This document shows, in pieces, positions 36,434 through 45,944 of a DNA stretch of 64,000 nt (position 1 is its first letter; each line of letters begins with the position of its first letter). Source of the stretch: Paenibacillus graminis (GTDB lineage: Bacteria > Bacillota > Bacilli > Paenibacillales > Paenibacillaceae); contig NZ_CP009287.1 in NCBI RefSeq assembly GCF_000758705.1, positions 434,001 through 498,000 of the forward strand. Reading direction: 5' to 3'. The notes beneath the pieces are model-generated. The model was not told where the DNA came from. It worked only from the letters and a program-made list of their open reading frames with translations, and ran no database searches. A program made the translations under genes and the position numbers.

Positions 36434-37618
36434 TTAGATGAGTGCATTCTCAACCAGCATTGCGATTCCCATTCCCGTTCCAATACATAACGAGGCTACG
36501 CCGTAACGCGAAGATCTTCGTACCATTTCATGCACCAATGTAACCAATATTCTGGCTCCGCTTGCACCGACAGGATGTCCAATCGCGATTGCGCCGCCAT
36601 TGACATTCACCTTCTCCGGGTTGACCCCAAGCTCTTTTATTACCGCTAATGCTTGTGCAGCGAAGGCTTCATTAATCTCAAATAGATCAATGGAATTGAG
36701 GGAGATTCCCTGATCTTTAAGCAGTGACGAAATAGCTCTCACCGGACCCATCCCCATATATGCAGGGTCAACGCCAACCAGTGAATAACCCCTGATATAG
36801 GCCAATGGTTGTACCGCATGTTCCTTGCATTTGTCTTCCGACATCACAAGTACAGCCGCCGCTCCATCATTGATCCCCGAAGCATTTCCGGCAGTAACCG
36901 ATCCATTTTCCTTAAATACAGGTTTTAAATTAGAAAGTTTTTCTTTGCTTGTATCCCCTCTTACATGTTCATCCTCCGAGAACCAAATATCTGCTTTTTT
37001 GATTTTGGTCCTAACGGGAACAATCTGTTCTGCAAAGACCTGCTTTTGTTTTGCCTCTTTGGCCTTGACCTGGCTTCCATAGGCAAATTCATCCTGCTCA
37101 AGCCTTGAAATGTTATATTTCTCGGCAATATTTTCTGCGGTAATTCCCATGTGATATTTATTGATGGGACACGTAAGGCCGTCGGCTACCACGCTGTCTA
37201 TCAATTCGCCGTTGCCAAGCTTGTAACCATTTCGTGCATTCCTTAGCAGATATGGGGCGTTCGACATGCTCTCCATACCTCCAGCCAAGAGGATGCTGCC
37301 TTGTTCTGCCAGAATAGAGTTGTAAGCTAAAGCGACGGCATGAAGCCCTGAACCGCAAACCGTGTTTATGGTTGATGCAGGTACGTCAATGGGGATGCCG
37401 GCTTTTAGTGCCGCCTGTCTGGCAGGATTTTGGCCAGTGCCCGCTTGAAGGACATTCCCTAAATAAATCTGATCAATCAACGCAGGCTCTAATTGGCTTT
37501 GCTGAAGGCAGGCTGACATCACGTTAGCTCCCAATTCTGTAGCGCTAAGTGTTGAAAGTCCGTTGTTAAAAGAACCCACGGCTGTTCTTAATGGGCTCAC
37601 CAATGCAACTTTTTTCAC
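36434..37618 (-). CDS. thlA: Acetyl-CoA acetyltransferase (thiolase)
   Basis: A 394-residue type II thiolase. Nucleophile C88 is in TINTVCGSGLHAV, the active-site histidine in GGAIAIGHPVGASGAR, and the second cysteine in SLCIGTGMG. It condenses two acetyl-CoA to acetoacetyl-CoA or runs in reverse. GTG start with AAAGGAATG upstream. First gene of the thlA-adc-ctfA-ctfB operon; the four genes look more AT-rich than their surroundings, by eye only. Confidence 0.93.
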   Translation of the reverse strand: MKKVALVSPLRTAVGSFNNGLSTLSATELGANVMSACLQQSQLEPALIDQIYLGNVLQAGTGQNPARQAALKAGIPIDVPASTINTVCGSGLHAVALAYNSILAEQGSILLAGGMESMSNAPYLLRNARNGYKLGNGELIDSVVADGLTCPINKYHMGITAENIAEKYNISRLEQDEFAYGSQVKAKEAKQKQVFAEQIVPVRTKIKKADIWFSEDEHVRGDTSKEKLSNLKPVFKENGSVTAGNASGINDGAAAVLVMSEDKCKEHAVQPLAYIRGYSLVGVDPAYMGMGPVRAISSLLKDQGISLNSIDLFEINEAFAAQALAVIKELGVNPEKVNVNGGAIAIGHPVGASGARILVTLVHEMVRRSSRYGVASLCIGTGMGIAMLVENALI

Positions 37619-37774
37619 AAAGTCTCACATTCCTTTCACTGTGTTTAAGTAACCTTTACATGCTTACATGCGGCTATATATCATGGTGCATGAGAGCGAG
37701 GGTTTTACGGTTTGATCGCCTTCCTTCGTCCTTTTATGGAATTTATTAACATATCAATCGTAAGGCTAATGTTT

Positions 37775-37826
37775 ATTTTACTCAATGTTCAAATAAATAC
37801 AAAAATTTACATATCAATATGTGTAA
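37775..37826 (-). promoter_or_regulatory. Possible promoter and operator of the acetone-type operon
   Basis: In the 375-base gap upstream of thlA, the minus strand offers TTGTAT-N16-TAAAAT as a promoter. Close by is the palindrome TTACATATCAATATGTGTAA (37807-37826), and ACATATCAAT recurs near 37750, suggesting a repressor or activator site. The rest of the gap is AT-rich with no other signal seen. Confidence 0.4.
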
Positions 37827-37933
37827 GGCCTTGTATACTCACATAATGAAGTCGTTCTTTCATTTCCTTGGTTTTTCTGGTTATTTCTGGTTATTTCTGA
37901 AAAGACGAATAAAAAGAGAAAAGCGTTCAAGTT

Positions 37934-37975
37934 AAAAACGCCACCGGCCAGTTATTCTGGGCCGGTGGCGTTTTG
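37934..37975 (-). terminator. Terminator of the TPM-domain gene
   Basis: AAAACGCCACCGGCC against GGCCGGTGGCGTTTT, a near-perfect stem 19 bases after the stop of the minus-strand gene; symmetrical enough to work both ways. Confidence 0.88.
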
Positions 37976-37993
37976 TAAAGATAGGTTCGCTGT

Positions 37994-40273
37994 CTACCAC
38001 TTGGAGCCGCCGGAGGAATTTCTGCCGGATTTGCCGCCGCCACCGCCCCAGGATGACCCGCCGGACGAGCGGCCGCCATCTCCCCAAGAGGAACCGCCGG
38101 ATGATCTGCCGCCGCCGAAGCCGCCCGAAGAGGAGGCGCGCTTACGAGCCTGCTCCCGGCGCTGCTGCTCCCGCAGGATGGCCAGCTGTGCCAGACGCTC
38201 TTCTTCTTCTTTCTGGTGTACGAGCCGGTTCGCTTCCTCCACGAAGGAGGAAATTTGGGACTCGTAGGCATGTGCAGCGGCTTCCAGCTCATCCAGGTTA
38301 TAAGGGCGGATGGACAGCCGCTGCTCCAGTTCACCATATTCAGGGAGCAGGGAGAGCTGGAATTGGCTTCTGGAGGCGATTCCCTTGCTCTGCAGCCGCC
38401 GCTGGGCCGCATCCACGCGCTCCTGGCCTTCAGCCAGGAGCCGGGTGACGTTAGCCAAGCGTTGGCTCAGCATATCAAGGCTCTCGCCGGCATTGTCGAA
38501 CTTCTGGGCGGTTTCCTCCTGAAGCTTGAGCAGCTGGTCCAGGCTATTGCGGGCATTGCCGTATTCCCCCCGCTGGTCACTGGTCCAGGTTTCAATCTGC
38601 GGAACTTCTCCGGCACCCTGGCGGAGCTGTGTTCCTGCAGTCTCCAGCATCTCTTCAAGCGGGGCCAGATGGTGTTCCGCAAACCGGCTGCGGGCTTCGG
38701 CAAACCGGCTGTGCAGCTCATTGCGCCGCTGAGACAGCCCGCTCCAACGGCTGCGGATTGTCTCCAGATCCCTCAGGTTGTTCTGGCGGATCAGGGCCTG
38801 GCGTTCTGTCATGGCAACGGCATCCCCCAACAGGGTATCCATGTGGGCAGCGATTTTGCGTACCTCATCCATGTCTCCGCTGCGCAGGGGAGCTTCAAGT
38901 GTTGCCGCAGCTGCGGAGGCCTGGTCCAGATTCTCATAAGGCTTAACTTTCATATTGTGGAGGGAATTCTGTTCGATCAATGCAGCGATTGTGCTGCGGG
39001 CAGCCGCCAGAACTCCAGGAAAACCATTCAATTTGTCGTCATACGTATCGACATCCTGCAGATCCTTCTCGATCTGTGCCTGCTTCTCCTGCGCCTCCCC
39101 GGTCATATCCTGTGCGGCAATCGGGTCGAACAGCTCCAACTCATCCGCTTTGGCAGTCTCTTCAGCCAGCTCTTTCAGATCCTCGGCAATTTCCTGCAGC
39201 TCATAGCCGGTCTCCTTGACCGTACTCTGAAGCTGAAGGTTGAGTTCAGGCTCTTCCTTCTTCAGTTCGGTAATCTGCTGCTTAACATTGCGGTCAGCAT
39301 CACTGATTACGGCAATGCGCTGCTCTTCTTCCTCTAGCGAGGAGCGGAACGCTGTTTCAGTCTGCTGCAGCTGTGAGCTGGCAGCTCGGAGCGCCTTCAG
39401 ACGGTAGAAGGGAGGCTGTGAGCTTTGGCTGCCCTGCAATGCGGAGATCTCCACCAGCTGTGCAGACAGCCGCTTGGCGATTCCCTCGACCATTTCCCCC
39501 GTCTTGCCTTGAACAATTCCCTGGAACGGCTGCAGGGATTCCAGCGCCCGGTTCGCACGGACCAGCAAGTCGGCCAGCTGCTCCTGCTGGCTGCGGAGCT
39601 GTCCCCGCCTGCGCAGGCCGGTGAACAGCACATACAGCAGCAGTGCCAGCAGCGCTATTCCAATGACAATGCCGGCCATCTTCAGCAGCCCGGGGCCTGA
39701 GCTGCTGCCTTCATTCCGGCCGGCTGTCCCGCTGTTTCCGCTGTCCGTGGTACCGGCTGTGCCGCCGCCCGAAGCCGAACTGCTGCCAGTGCCGCCGAAG
39801 GAGTCCAGCTTCTGAATCATGGAACGGATTCCCCCGGCAAAATCCCCTTCCCGGGCATATGGATTAAAATACGTGTCCAACAGCCCGGTAATGGCTGCGG
39901 TATCCAAAGATCCGCCTTGGGCTTGAGACCAGGTGTTGATATAACCCTGCAGGCCCGGATTCTTGAAGTTCAGTTCAACCCTCTGGTCTCCGGCAGAGAT
40001 CAGGAGAAGGACATCCCGCGGTGTCAGGCCCCAGGAATCATAGACTTCAGTTGCATAGGCCCCAGGCTCCGCGCCGTCCAGAGAATCGACAGTCAGTACC
40101 CGGATAGTATAGCGGTCTCCCTCAGCAATTGCTGCAATAGCGGCTGTCTCCTGCTTCGTGAGCAGGCTGGCCTCATCGGTAACTATTCCTTGTTGGGCGG
40201 GAATTCCCGCCGCGTACATATTAGGCATCCATAACAGGCTGAACATCAGAAACAAGACAAAGGTTTTTTTCAA
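37994..40273 (-). CDS. TPM-domain membrane protein with Gly/Ser-rich tail
   Basis: A 759-residue protein: signal peptide (about 1-22), an extracytoplasmic TPM/YgcG domain (30-150, with AAGIPAQQGIVTDEASLL and PRDVLLLISAGDQRVEL), a linker rich in Gly and Ser, one membrane span (about 190-212), a long cytosolic helical and coiled-coil region, and a C-terminal tail of Gly-Ser-Trp repeats (GGGRSSGGSSWG). The tail and TPM domain recur in YgcG-type proteins linked to photosystem repair, wall or stress functions; the role in Firmicutes is unknown. TTG start with GGAGCG upstream. Single gene. Confidence 0.78.
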   Translation of the reverse strand: MKKTFVLFLMFSLLWMPNMYAAGIPAQQGIVTDEASLLTKQETAAIAAIAEGDRYTIRVLTVDSLDGAEPGAYATEVYDSWGLTPRDVLLLISAGDQRVELNFKNPGLQGYINTWSQAQGGSLDTAAITGLLDTYFNPYAREGDFAGGIRSMIQKLDSFGGTGSSSASGGGTAGTTDSGNSGTAGRNEGSSSGPGLLKMAGIVIGIALLALLLYVLFTGLRRRGQLRSQQEQLADLLVRANRALESLQPFQGIVQGKTGEMVEGIAKRLSAQLVEISALQGSQSSQPPFYRLKALRAASSQLQQTETAFRSSLEEEEQRIAVISDADRNVKQQITELKKEEPELNLQLQSTVKETGYELQEIAEDLKELAEETAKADELELFDPIAAQDMTGEAQEKQAQIEKDLQDVDTYDDKLNGFPGVLAAARSTIAALIEQNSLHNMKVKPYENLDQASAAAATLEAPLRSGDMDEVRKIAAHMDTLLGDAVAMTERQALIRQNNLRDLETIRSRWSGLSQRRNELHSRFAEARSRFAEHHLAPLEEMLETAGTQLRQGAGEVPQIETWTSDQRGEYGNARNSLDQLLKLQEETAQKFDNAGESLDMLSQRLANVTRLLAEGQERVDAAQRRLQSKGIASRSQFQLSLLPEYGELEQRLSIRPYNLDELEAAAHAYESQISSFVEEANRLVHQKEEEERLAQLAILREQQRREQARKRASSSGGFGGGRSSGGSSWGDGGRSSGGSSWGGGGGKSGRNSSGGSKW

Positions 40274-40480
40274 ACTGGCACGCTCCGATCTGCAGGTAGA
40301 CTATTTGCTGTTATTATGCTGATTGTTACATTATATCATTAAACATCCTGAGGCCTATTTGTGGCCCTGCACCATTAAAAGAACCAACCAGCTACTCCGT
40401 CCTTCACCGGATAACATACCGGGTTTGGATTTCAATTTAACATTTGCCTAAAGGACTCTATTATGAATCCGGCGGCAGTT

Positions 40481-40669
40481 CCAAGTGGAAAAGAGATCAC
40501 TAAATTTGCCTCGGCACACGGATCTCCGCACCTAAGTTGGAAAAAGGGTCACTAATTCTTCTCATTTCGCTCCTGAATGGATAGAATCACCCAATTAGTT
40601 TTCCTTTTTCCACCTTAAATTCCTGATTTGTTGATTTCTAAGGGAAATAAGTTCCCTTTTTCCAACTAG
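40481..40669. repeat. Interspersed four-unit array, copy B (period about 52 bp)
   Basis: Two forward cores (GTGGAAAAGAG at 40485 and TTGGAAAAAGGGTCACTAAT from 40537) followed by two inverted cores (CCTTTTTCCAC 40603-40613 and CCTTTTTCCAAC 40655-40666). Pair spacing is 52 bp. The same two-forward, two-inverted layout occurs in copy A at 11811-11994, and the right half of B is homologous to the left half of A in inverted orientation. No coding content. Confidence 0.8.
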
Positions 40670-40832
40670 CGGTTGTTCACCTGCTTCTTCGCCAGCGCTG
40701 GCTGGAAAAAGGCAATCGATTCCGGCTGAATACCAACCTGCTTGGTGAATTCGCTGAATTCACGTCTTCTTCTCCCCGGCTTTATGCACATTTTATTCAC
40801 TGGTGAAAGAAGTCATCTTTTCCTGAGAAATA

Positions 40833-40864
40833 AAAAAGCCGCCTTCCCAGCCGGGAAGTGCGGC
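40833..40864 (-). terminator. Terminator of the 47-aa gene
   Basis: Minus strand: GCCGCACTTCCC / GGGAAGGCGGC stem followed by TTTTTT, just after the stop of the small gene. Confidence 0.8.
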
Positions 40865-40879
40865 GTAACTGCATAAGTG

Positions 40880-41023
40880 CTATCTGGTTTGCAGGCAGAG
40901 TATATATTGCAGTCTGGATTTGATTTCCTTTTGCCATTTCAAATCTCCAACTTTTACAGCAAGATTGAGCAGATCCAGATAATCGTCAACCTGCAGTGCT
41001 GTCCGGGTAGTGGCTGCGTTCAT
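40880..41023 (-). CDS. 47-aa Fur-controlled small protein
   Basis: An unreported short gene. It starts with ATG preceded by AAAGGAGAC and encodes MNAATTRTALQVDDYLDLLN then LAVKVGDLKWQKEIKSRLQ, a helical, mildly basic protein. The L-x2-A-x3-GD-x2-W pattern faintly recalls IDEAL-type small domains. It has its own terminator and a Fur box 55 bases upstream. By analogy with FbpA/B/C of B. subtilis, small Fur-regulated proteins that work with an iron-sparing RNA, it may act in the iron-limitation response; that is inference from position only. Confidence 0.65.
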   Translation of the reverse strand: MNAATTRTALQVDDYLDLLNLAVKVGDLKWQKEIKSRLQYILCLQTR

Positions 41024-41047
41024 GGGTGTTCAGTCTCCTTTATTTCA

Positions 41048-41096
41048 ATATAGTGAAGGGTAGGATTGAATGTCTCCAATAATGATAATCATTATC
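41048..41096 (-). promoter_or_regulatory. Fur box and promoter of the small gene
   Basis: AATAATGATAATCATTATC (41078-41096) matches the 19-base Fur consensus GATAATGATAATCATTATC at 18 positions. Directly downstream on the minus strand GAGACA-N18-TATATT could serve as promoter, with the Fur box reaching its -35 side. Confidence 0.7.
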
Positions 41097-41304
41097 AACC
41101 ATTACTGTTATTATCCACGCTTTTTACCTAAAAAGCAATATAAAAAATAAAAGGACATTAGTTTTTTGAATAAATATTTTATCGGCAGATTTTGCATATT
41201 TTATCACCCTAGTGGGGGCATCTTGCAGGAAACATACCATTTTTTGTCGAATAAAGCTTCTTATAAGTGCTGTTAGCTGATTTCTTGAAAAAAGGAGAAT
41301 TGCG

Positions 41305-44300
41305 ATGAAGCGGTGTCAACTCTTGCTTCTGATTAGCATTATGTTCATGCTCGCGCCCCCTGCATCCGCTCACGCCGAAAGACAGGAAATCCGATACCAG
41401 GCAGAACTGGGTTATCCGCCATACAAGTACATTCAGAACGGATACCTGACCGGCTTCGATATGGACCTGACGAGTATGATTTTTGAGAAGCAGTCGTATT
41501 TAATTCATTACAGTACGGGCGAATGGGAGGAAACATACAAACGGCTGGCCCGGGGAGAGATTGATACTACAGGCCTTATGGCTGTAACAGAGGAACGCAA
41601 GAAGGAAACCCTGTTCTCCAAGCCCGTGCTTACAAGCTATATCTCCGTATACTCCCGGCAGGCGCTCCAAGATGAGATCAAGCTAAGCACCCTGAAAAAT
41701 TATAAAATCGGCGTAGGGAAGGAACAATATGCCGAGACCGTGCTGCGAAGTCAAACAGATGTTTCACAATACATACCGTATGCAACAGTACCGAAAGCGC
41801 TGGAAGCCCTGCAGAAGGGTGAGATTGACCTGCTTTTTGAGAATCAGGAGGTAGTTGACTACTTAATCGTTGAACAGGGCCTGACCGGCAATATTGTCCG
41901 CAGATTAAGCAATTTGTACCCCCAGGATGTGGCTTACGGCATCAGCAAATCCGAACCCCAGCTAGTCACTTACATAAATGCCCGGCTGGAACGGCTTCAG
42001 CGGTCGGGAGCTTTTGAAGAGCTGTATCAGCAATATTTTTTTACCCATTCCGAGAATTACACATCGATGGTCCGCGGCCGGCTGATTTCCGGAATTATTA
42101 TCGGTCTATTTCTCTTAGTTACAGTGATCGCTGCGCTTAGAATCTACATCAGGCATCTTCGGCGGACCATCCATTCGGAACAGGCGTTTTTCAGGGATGT
42201 AATTGAGCATAGCGGGATGATCGTATGGGCGGTGCATGCCGATAAGCGGGTTATACGGTTCAACCAGTATGCGGCAAGCATGACGGGACTGAACGAGAAA
42301 GATGTGCTCGGGGTAAGTCTCGATGAGATACCCGGCCTCTCCGGCGGGGCCGCAATGCTTAGAGAGCTGCTCGTCAGAGCCGTCTACCAGGATTATGTCA
42401 GCAATGTGGAGCTGAAGCTTCCGGACCATTTACCTGAAGCGCGGTACTTCTCCTTCCGGACTACCCTTATTCAGGGGATGGACACGCAGGCGGAGGATAT
42501 ATACGTATTGGTCGGGGTGGACGTTGAAGAGTGCAAGCAGAACGAACTCAAGCTGCAGCTTAGCTACCAGGAGCTGGAAGCGACATATGAAGAGCTTGCG
42601 GCCACTGAAGAGGAGCTGCAGGATCAGTTCAACAGGCTGGAGGCCAGTGAACGGCGCTTCCGGCTGGCATCCGAAGGGTCGGGTGCCTACATGTGGGAGC
42701 TGGATTGGGAGACCGGCACGTATACCCTGTCGGAACGCTGGTATGAGGTGATGGGATATACGAAGGAGGAGATCAACTACTTCGAAGGCGGCGTTCTCAG
42801 CATTATTCATCCCGATGATCAGGAACCGGCCCGCCAGGCGCGCCAGGAGCACCTGGCCGGATTGACGCCGATCTATGAAATAGAGTACCGTATGCGCACC
42901 AGGGACAACCGTTATGTCTGGTTCGAAGTGCGCGGGAAGGCGATTGTAGACCCCAAGGACAAAATTGTGCTGTTCCTGGGTTCCCTAATCGATATCAGCA
43001 AACGCAAGCAGGCCGAGTTCCAGCTGGGCAACAGCTACCAGGAGCTGGAGGCTACCTATGAGCAGTTGACAGCTACGCAGGAGGAGCTTAAAGGGCAATA
43101 CGATATGCTGCTGGAGAATCAAAAACATATGCACCGTTTGGCGTATATGGATTCACTCAGCAACCTGCCCAACCGCATCTTTCTGCTGGACGCCATGGAG
43201 AGTTATTTCCACCGTCCGGGAGGGAAAGCGGCGCTTCTGTTCGTGGATACTGATAATTTCAAATATATCAATGACACCCTGGGCCACAAGTCGGGAGATA
43301 TTCTGATCCGCCAGGCCAGTGAAAGGCTGCAGTCGGTTATGCGCCAGGGGGACATGCTGTCCCGGCTTGGCGGGGATGAATTTGTGGTCTTTATCAAAGA
43401 CGTGGAAGACCGCGCAGAGGTGCTGAATCTGGCGGAGAATATCCTCCGCTCCTTCCGCAGGTCGTTTCTGATCGGCGAGAGCAACCTGTATATCTCCGTG
43501 AGTATCGGAATCTCCTTCTATCCTGAAGACGGGGAGACTACGGAAGAAATCCTGATGAATGCCGATGTTGCCATGTACAGGGCCAAGGAGGAAGGGAAAA
43601 ACACCTTTGTGGTTTACGACAAGTCCATGCACATGTCATTTAATGAACGGATGAACATTGAGAAGCATCTGCGCAGTGCGATGAACAACAATGAATTTGA
43701 GCTGCATTACCAGCCTCAGGTGGAGATCAAGACGGGGCTCATTACAGGCTTCGAAGCGCTGATCCGCTGGAACAGTCCGGTGCTGGGCTTTGTGTCTCCG
43801 CTTTCCTTTATCAAAATTGCCGAAGACTCCAGACTTATCATTTATATCGGGGAGTGGGTGCTTAGAGAAGCCTCCATTTTTATGAAAAGCATGAATGACC
43901 GCACAGGCCTCCCCTACAAAATTTCAGTGAATATCTCCATTATCCAACTGCTGCAGGATGATTTTGTGGATATTGTGCTGGACAGTCTGGAGAAAAGCGG
44001 GCTTGCGCCCAATTGTCTGGAGCTTGAAATTACCGAGTCTATCTTTATGGAATCTTTTGAAAACACAGTAAGCAAGCTGGAATTTCTGAAATTGCGCGGA
44101 ATCCGCATCGCTCTTGATGACTTTGGCACAGGCTACTCTTCTCTAAGCTATTTGCAGCAGCTGCCGATCTCCACACTCAAAATGGATAAAATCTTTATCG
44201 ACTCTCTGGCAGACGAGGGGTACAGTCAATCCTTTGTGCAGACCATTATTATTCTGGGACACAAAATGGGGCTGGATGTTGTCGCAGAGGGAGTGGAGGA

Positions 44301-44439
44301 TGCCAATCAATTGGCGTTCCTTAAGGAGGCGGAGTGTGACAAGGTGCAGGGCTATCTGATAAGCCGTCCAGTACCGCAGCGCGGAGTCATTGAGCTGCTG
44401 GAGCCGCAGAGACGTCATGGGCCGGGAAATTCACAGTAA
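41305..44439 (+). CDS. SBP-PAS-PAS-GGDEF-EAL c-di-GMP turnover protein
   Basis: A 1044-residue receptor. Signal peptide (1-24), extracytoplasmic family 3 solute-binding domain (25-250, with AELGYPPYKYIQNGYLTGFD), one membrane span (about 258-280), a PAS domain (290-405), a short coiled coil, a second PAS (450-570), GGDEF (about 610-770) and EAL (about 785-1035). The cyclase motif GGDEF is at 689-693 and the phosphodiesterase motifs EAL at 817-819, LELEITES and DDFGTGYSSL are intact, so both activities are possible. It should couple an amino-acid-like ligand outside the cell to c-di-GMP. AAAAGGAG precedes the ATG; single gene with terminator. Confidence 0.9.
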   Translation: MKRCQLLLLISIMFMLAPPASAHAERQEIRYQAELGYPPYKYIQNGYLTGFDMDLTSMIFEKQSYLIHYSTGEWEETYKRLARGEIDTTGLMAVTEERKKETLFSKPVLTSYISVYSRQALQDEIKLSTLKNYKIGVGKEQYAETVLRSQTDVSQYIPYATVPKALEALQKGEIDLLFENQEVVDYLIVEQGLTGNIVRRLSNLYPQDVAYGISKSEPQLVTYINARLERLQRSGAFEELYQQYFFTHSENYTSMVRGRLISGIIIGLFLLVTVIAALRIYIRHLRRTIHSEQAFFRDVIEHSGMIVWAVHADKRVIRFNQYAASMTGLNEKDVLGVSLDEIPGLSGGAAMLRELLVRAVYQDYVSNVELKLPDHLPEARYFSFRTTLIQGMDTQAEDIYVLVGVDVEECKQNELKLQLSYQELEATYEELAATEEELQDQFNRLEASERRFRLASEGSGAYMWELDWETGTYTLSERWYEVMGYTKEEINYFEGGVLSIIHPDDQEPARQARQEHLAGLTPIYEIEYRMRTRDNRYVWFEVRGKAIVDPKDKIVLFLGSLIDISKRKQAEFQLGNSYQELEATYEQLTATQEELKGQYDMLLENQKHMHRLAYMDSLSNLPNRIFLLDAMESYFHRPGGKAALLFVDTDNFKYINDTLGHKSGDILIRQASERLQSVMRQGDMLSRLGGDEFVVFIKDVEDRAEVLNLAENILRSFRRSFLIGESNLYISVSIGISFYPEDGETTEEILMNADVAMYRAKEEGKNTFVVYDKSMHMSFNERMNIEKHLRSAMNNNEFELHYQPQVEIKTGLITGFEALIRWNSPVLGFVSPLSFIKIAEDSRLIIYIGEWVLREASIFMKSMNDRTGLPYKISVNISIIQLLQDDFVDIVLDSLEKSGLAPNCLELEITESIFMESFENTVSKLEFLKLRGIRIALDDFGTGYSSLSYLQQLPISTLKMDKIFIDSLADEGYSQSFVQTIIILGHKMGLDVVAEGVEDANQLAFLKEAECDKVQGYLISRPVPQRGVIELLEPQRRHGPGNSQ

Positions 44440-44464
44440 TACAATCAGAATAAGTTTGCCATGC

Positions 44465-44504
44465 AAAACAGGCCTCAGAGCATATCCGCTCTGAGGCCTG
44501 TTTT
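44465..44504. terminator. Bidirectional terminator
   Basis: A perfect 17-base stem, AAAACAGGCCTCAGAGC (44465-44481) with its complement at 44488-44504, between two convergent c-di-GMP genes. Confidence 0.9.
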
Positions 44505-44537
44505 GGTGTGACGGCTCTGCAAGCTGTCCGGCCCGGA

Positions 44538-45632
44538 TCAGGCAACGACAATTTTATTTTTCCCTGTTTTTTTAGCCTCGTACAGGGCATCGTCCGCCTG
44601 CTGAAAGGTAGAGCTTTTGGAGTCCGTACCAGCATAGTCATGCATGCCGATACTGACGGTTACGGAGTTTCCCTCCATCTCCGCAACAGGCAGCTCGGCA
44701 ATGCCATGCAGAATCTGCGTCATGATCCTGCGCGAATCCTCCAGCGGCTTGGCTGTCAGAATTACAACGAATTCTTCACCGCCATACCTGGCGGCGAAGT
44801 CATCTGCGCCGATATGCTTCAGCACAATCCCGGCAACCTGTCTCAGCACAATGTCTCCGACCCAGTGTCCGTATTGATCATTTACTTTTTTGAAGTTATC
44901 GATGTCCAGCACTGCCAGCTGCATGGGAAAAGGATTGCTCTGCTGATGCTCAATCAGCCAGCCCAGGTATTCATGGAAGGTCTTATGGTTATACAGTTCG
45001 GTCAAAGGATCAACCTTCGACAGGCGGTCCATGATGATATTCTGGATGCGTAAATCCTGCTCCGATTTCAGCGAGCTCTCCAGAGACTGCATCAGATCAT
45101 GCCCCCGGGCAATGATCCCAAAACCCGCAAGGGCAGTCCCGGTTAAGATGAATGCGATGATCATATTCTGGATGTGCAAGCTATTACCATAGACCGAAGT
45201 ATCCAGCAGCAGCAGGATCATGTACGTCACGCATAAAATGGAAGTGGCTTTTAAGTAGATACTTCTCAAATAGAGCATGGATACCAGCAAAGGGATTAGC
45301 ATGATGAGCGGCTTCACATAGAAAATATCATTTAAATTCAAGATCATCAGTATCGCGATCAAGTGGCTTGCGGCAACATTGCAAATTTCTGATAACAGGG
45401 GGCGCCATTTATAAATGGTCTCAAGGGTAAGTATTATTCCCAGTATCATAATGACGGGAATCAGTACATTGCCGGTCAGGTAACTTGTGCCCGATAACCA
45501 GGGATAATCTCCTTGCATCGAACAACAGATAATGATTTGAGTGAGCAGATGGACAAGCAGTACCAGCCAGAAAGCATTGAGGATCATACGGTTCCAGTAC
45601 GTTTGGCGAGGAGTAGGCGGTGGGATGTGCAT
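44538..45632 (-). CDS. Membrane diguanylate cyclase
   Basis: A 364-residue protein with about six membrane spans in the first 200 residues and a C-terminal GGDEF domain. The active loop is RYGGEEFVVIL (GGEEF, active form) after DIDNFKKVNDQYGHWVGD. It makes c-di-GMP from two GTP. ATG at 45632 is preferred because GAGGAAC lies eight bases ahead; an in-frame upstream extension has no such site. It converges on the GGDEF-EAL gene. The membrane part has no recognised sensor name. Confidence 0.88.
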   Translation of the reverse strand: MHIPPPTPRQTYWNRMILNAFWLVLLVHLLTQIIICCSMQGDYPWLSGTSYLTGNVLIPVIMILGIILTLETIYKWRPLLSEICNVAASHLIAILMILNLNDIFYVKPLIMLIPLLVSMLYLRSIYLKATSILCVTYMILLLLDTSVYGNSLHIQNMIIAFILTGTALAGFGIIARGHDLMQSLESSLKSEQDLRIQNIIMDRLSKVDPLTELYNHKTFHEYLGWLIEHQQSNPFPMQLAVLDIDNFKKVNDQYGHWVGDIVLRQVAGIVLKHIGADDFAARYGGEEFVVILTAKPLEDSRRIMTQILHGIAELPVAEMEGNSVTVSIGMHDYAGTDSKSSTFQQADDALYEAKKTGKNKIVVA

Positions 45633-45816
45633 AAGATGTTCCTCTTTTCCAGTGGCAATATATCTATATATTCGACAATAATCATGTTTTTCCTCCAAAT
45701 AATGACGCGAGGTATACATTGGGAATAATGTTCGTGTTTTTATTATTGTTTAGCATTGTATAGATACTTATCGTCTATAATGGAAGCAAAACACGAATTA
45801 TTAGGGTTAAACTTCC

Positions 45817-45845
45817 TTGACACATTCGTCTATATTCGGTAATAT
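45817..45845 (+). promoter_or_regulatory. SigA promoter of the riboswitch leader
   Basis: TTGACA (45817-45822), 17 bases, TAATAT (45840-45845); transcription should start about 20 bases before the aptamer. Confidence 0.75.
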
Positions 45846-45873
45846 TTCAAGTGGCTCAACAAACAATGATTAG

Positions 45874-45944
45874 CTGTTCGTATATCCTCAAAGATAAGGT
45901 TTGGGGGTCTCTACAGGGAACCGTAAATTCCTGGCTACGAATAG
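45874..45944 (+). ncRNA. Purine riboswitch, guanine type
   Basis: P1 pairs CTGTTCGTA (45874-45882) with TACGAATAG (45936-45944). P2 is CTCAAA/TTTGGG around L2 GATAAGG (45893-45899). J2/3 carries GTCTCTAC, and P3 closes on L3 CCGTAAA (45921-45927). The specificity base that is C for guanine and U for adenine is C45935 (GG-C-TACG). All conserved parts of the xpt-type aptamer are present. The downstream expression platform is not clear; ATAGG/CCTAT pairing with a following T-run near 45985 is one possibility. Confidence 0.85.

Noticed and set aside
37965..39337. Several plus-strand frames of up to 373 codons
   Set aside because: They mirror the Gly/Ser-rich tail and coiled-coil of the TPM-domain gene on the other strand; low complexity only.
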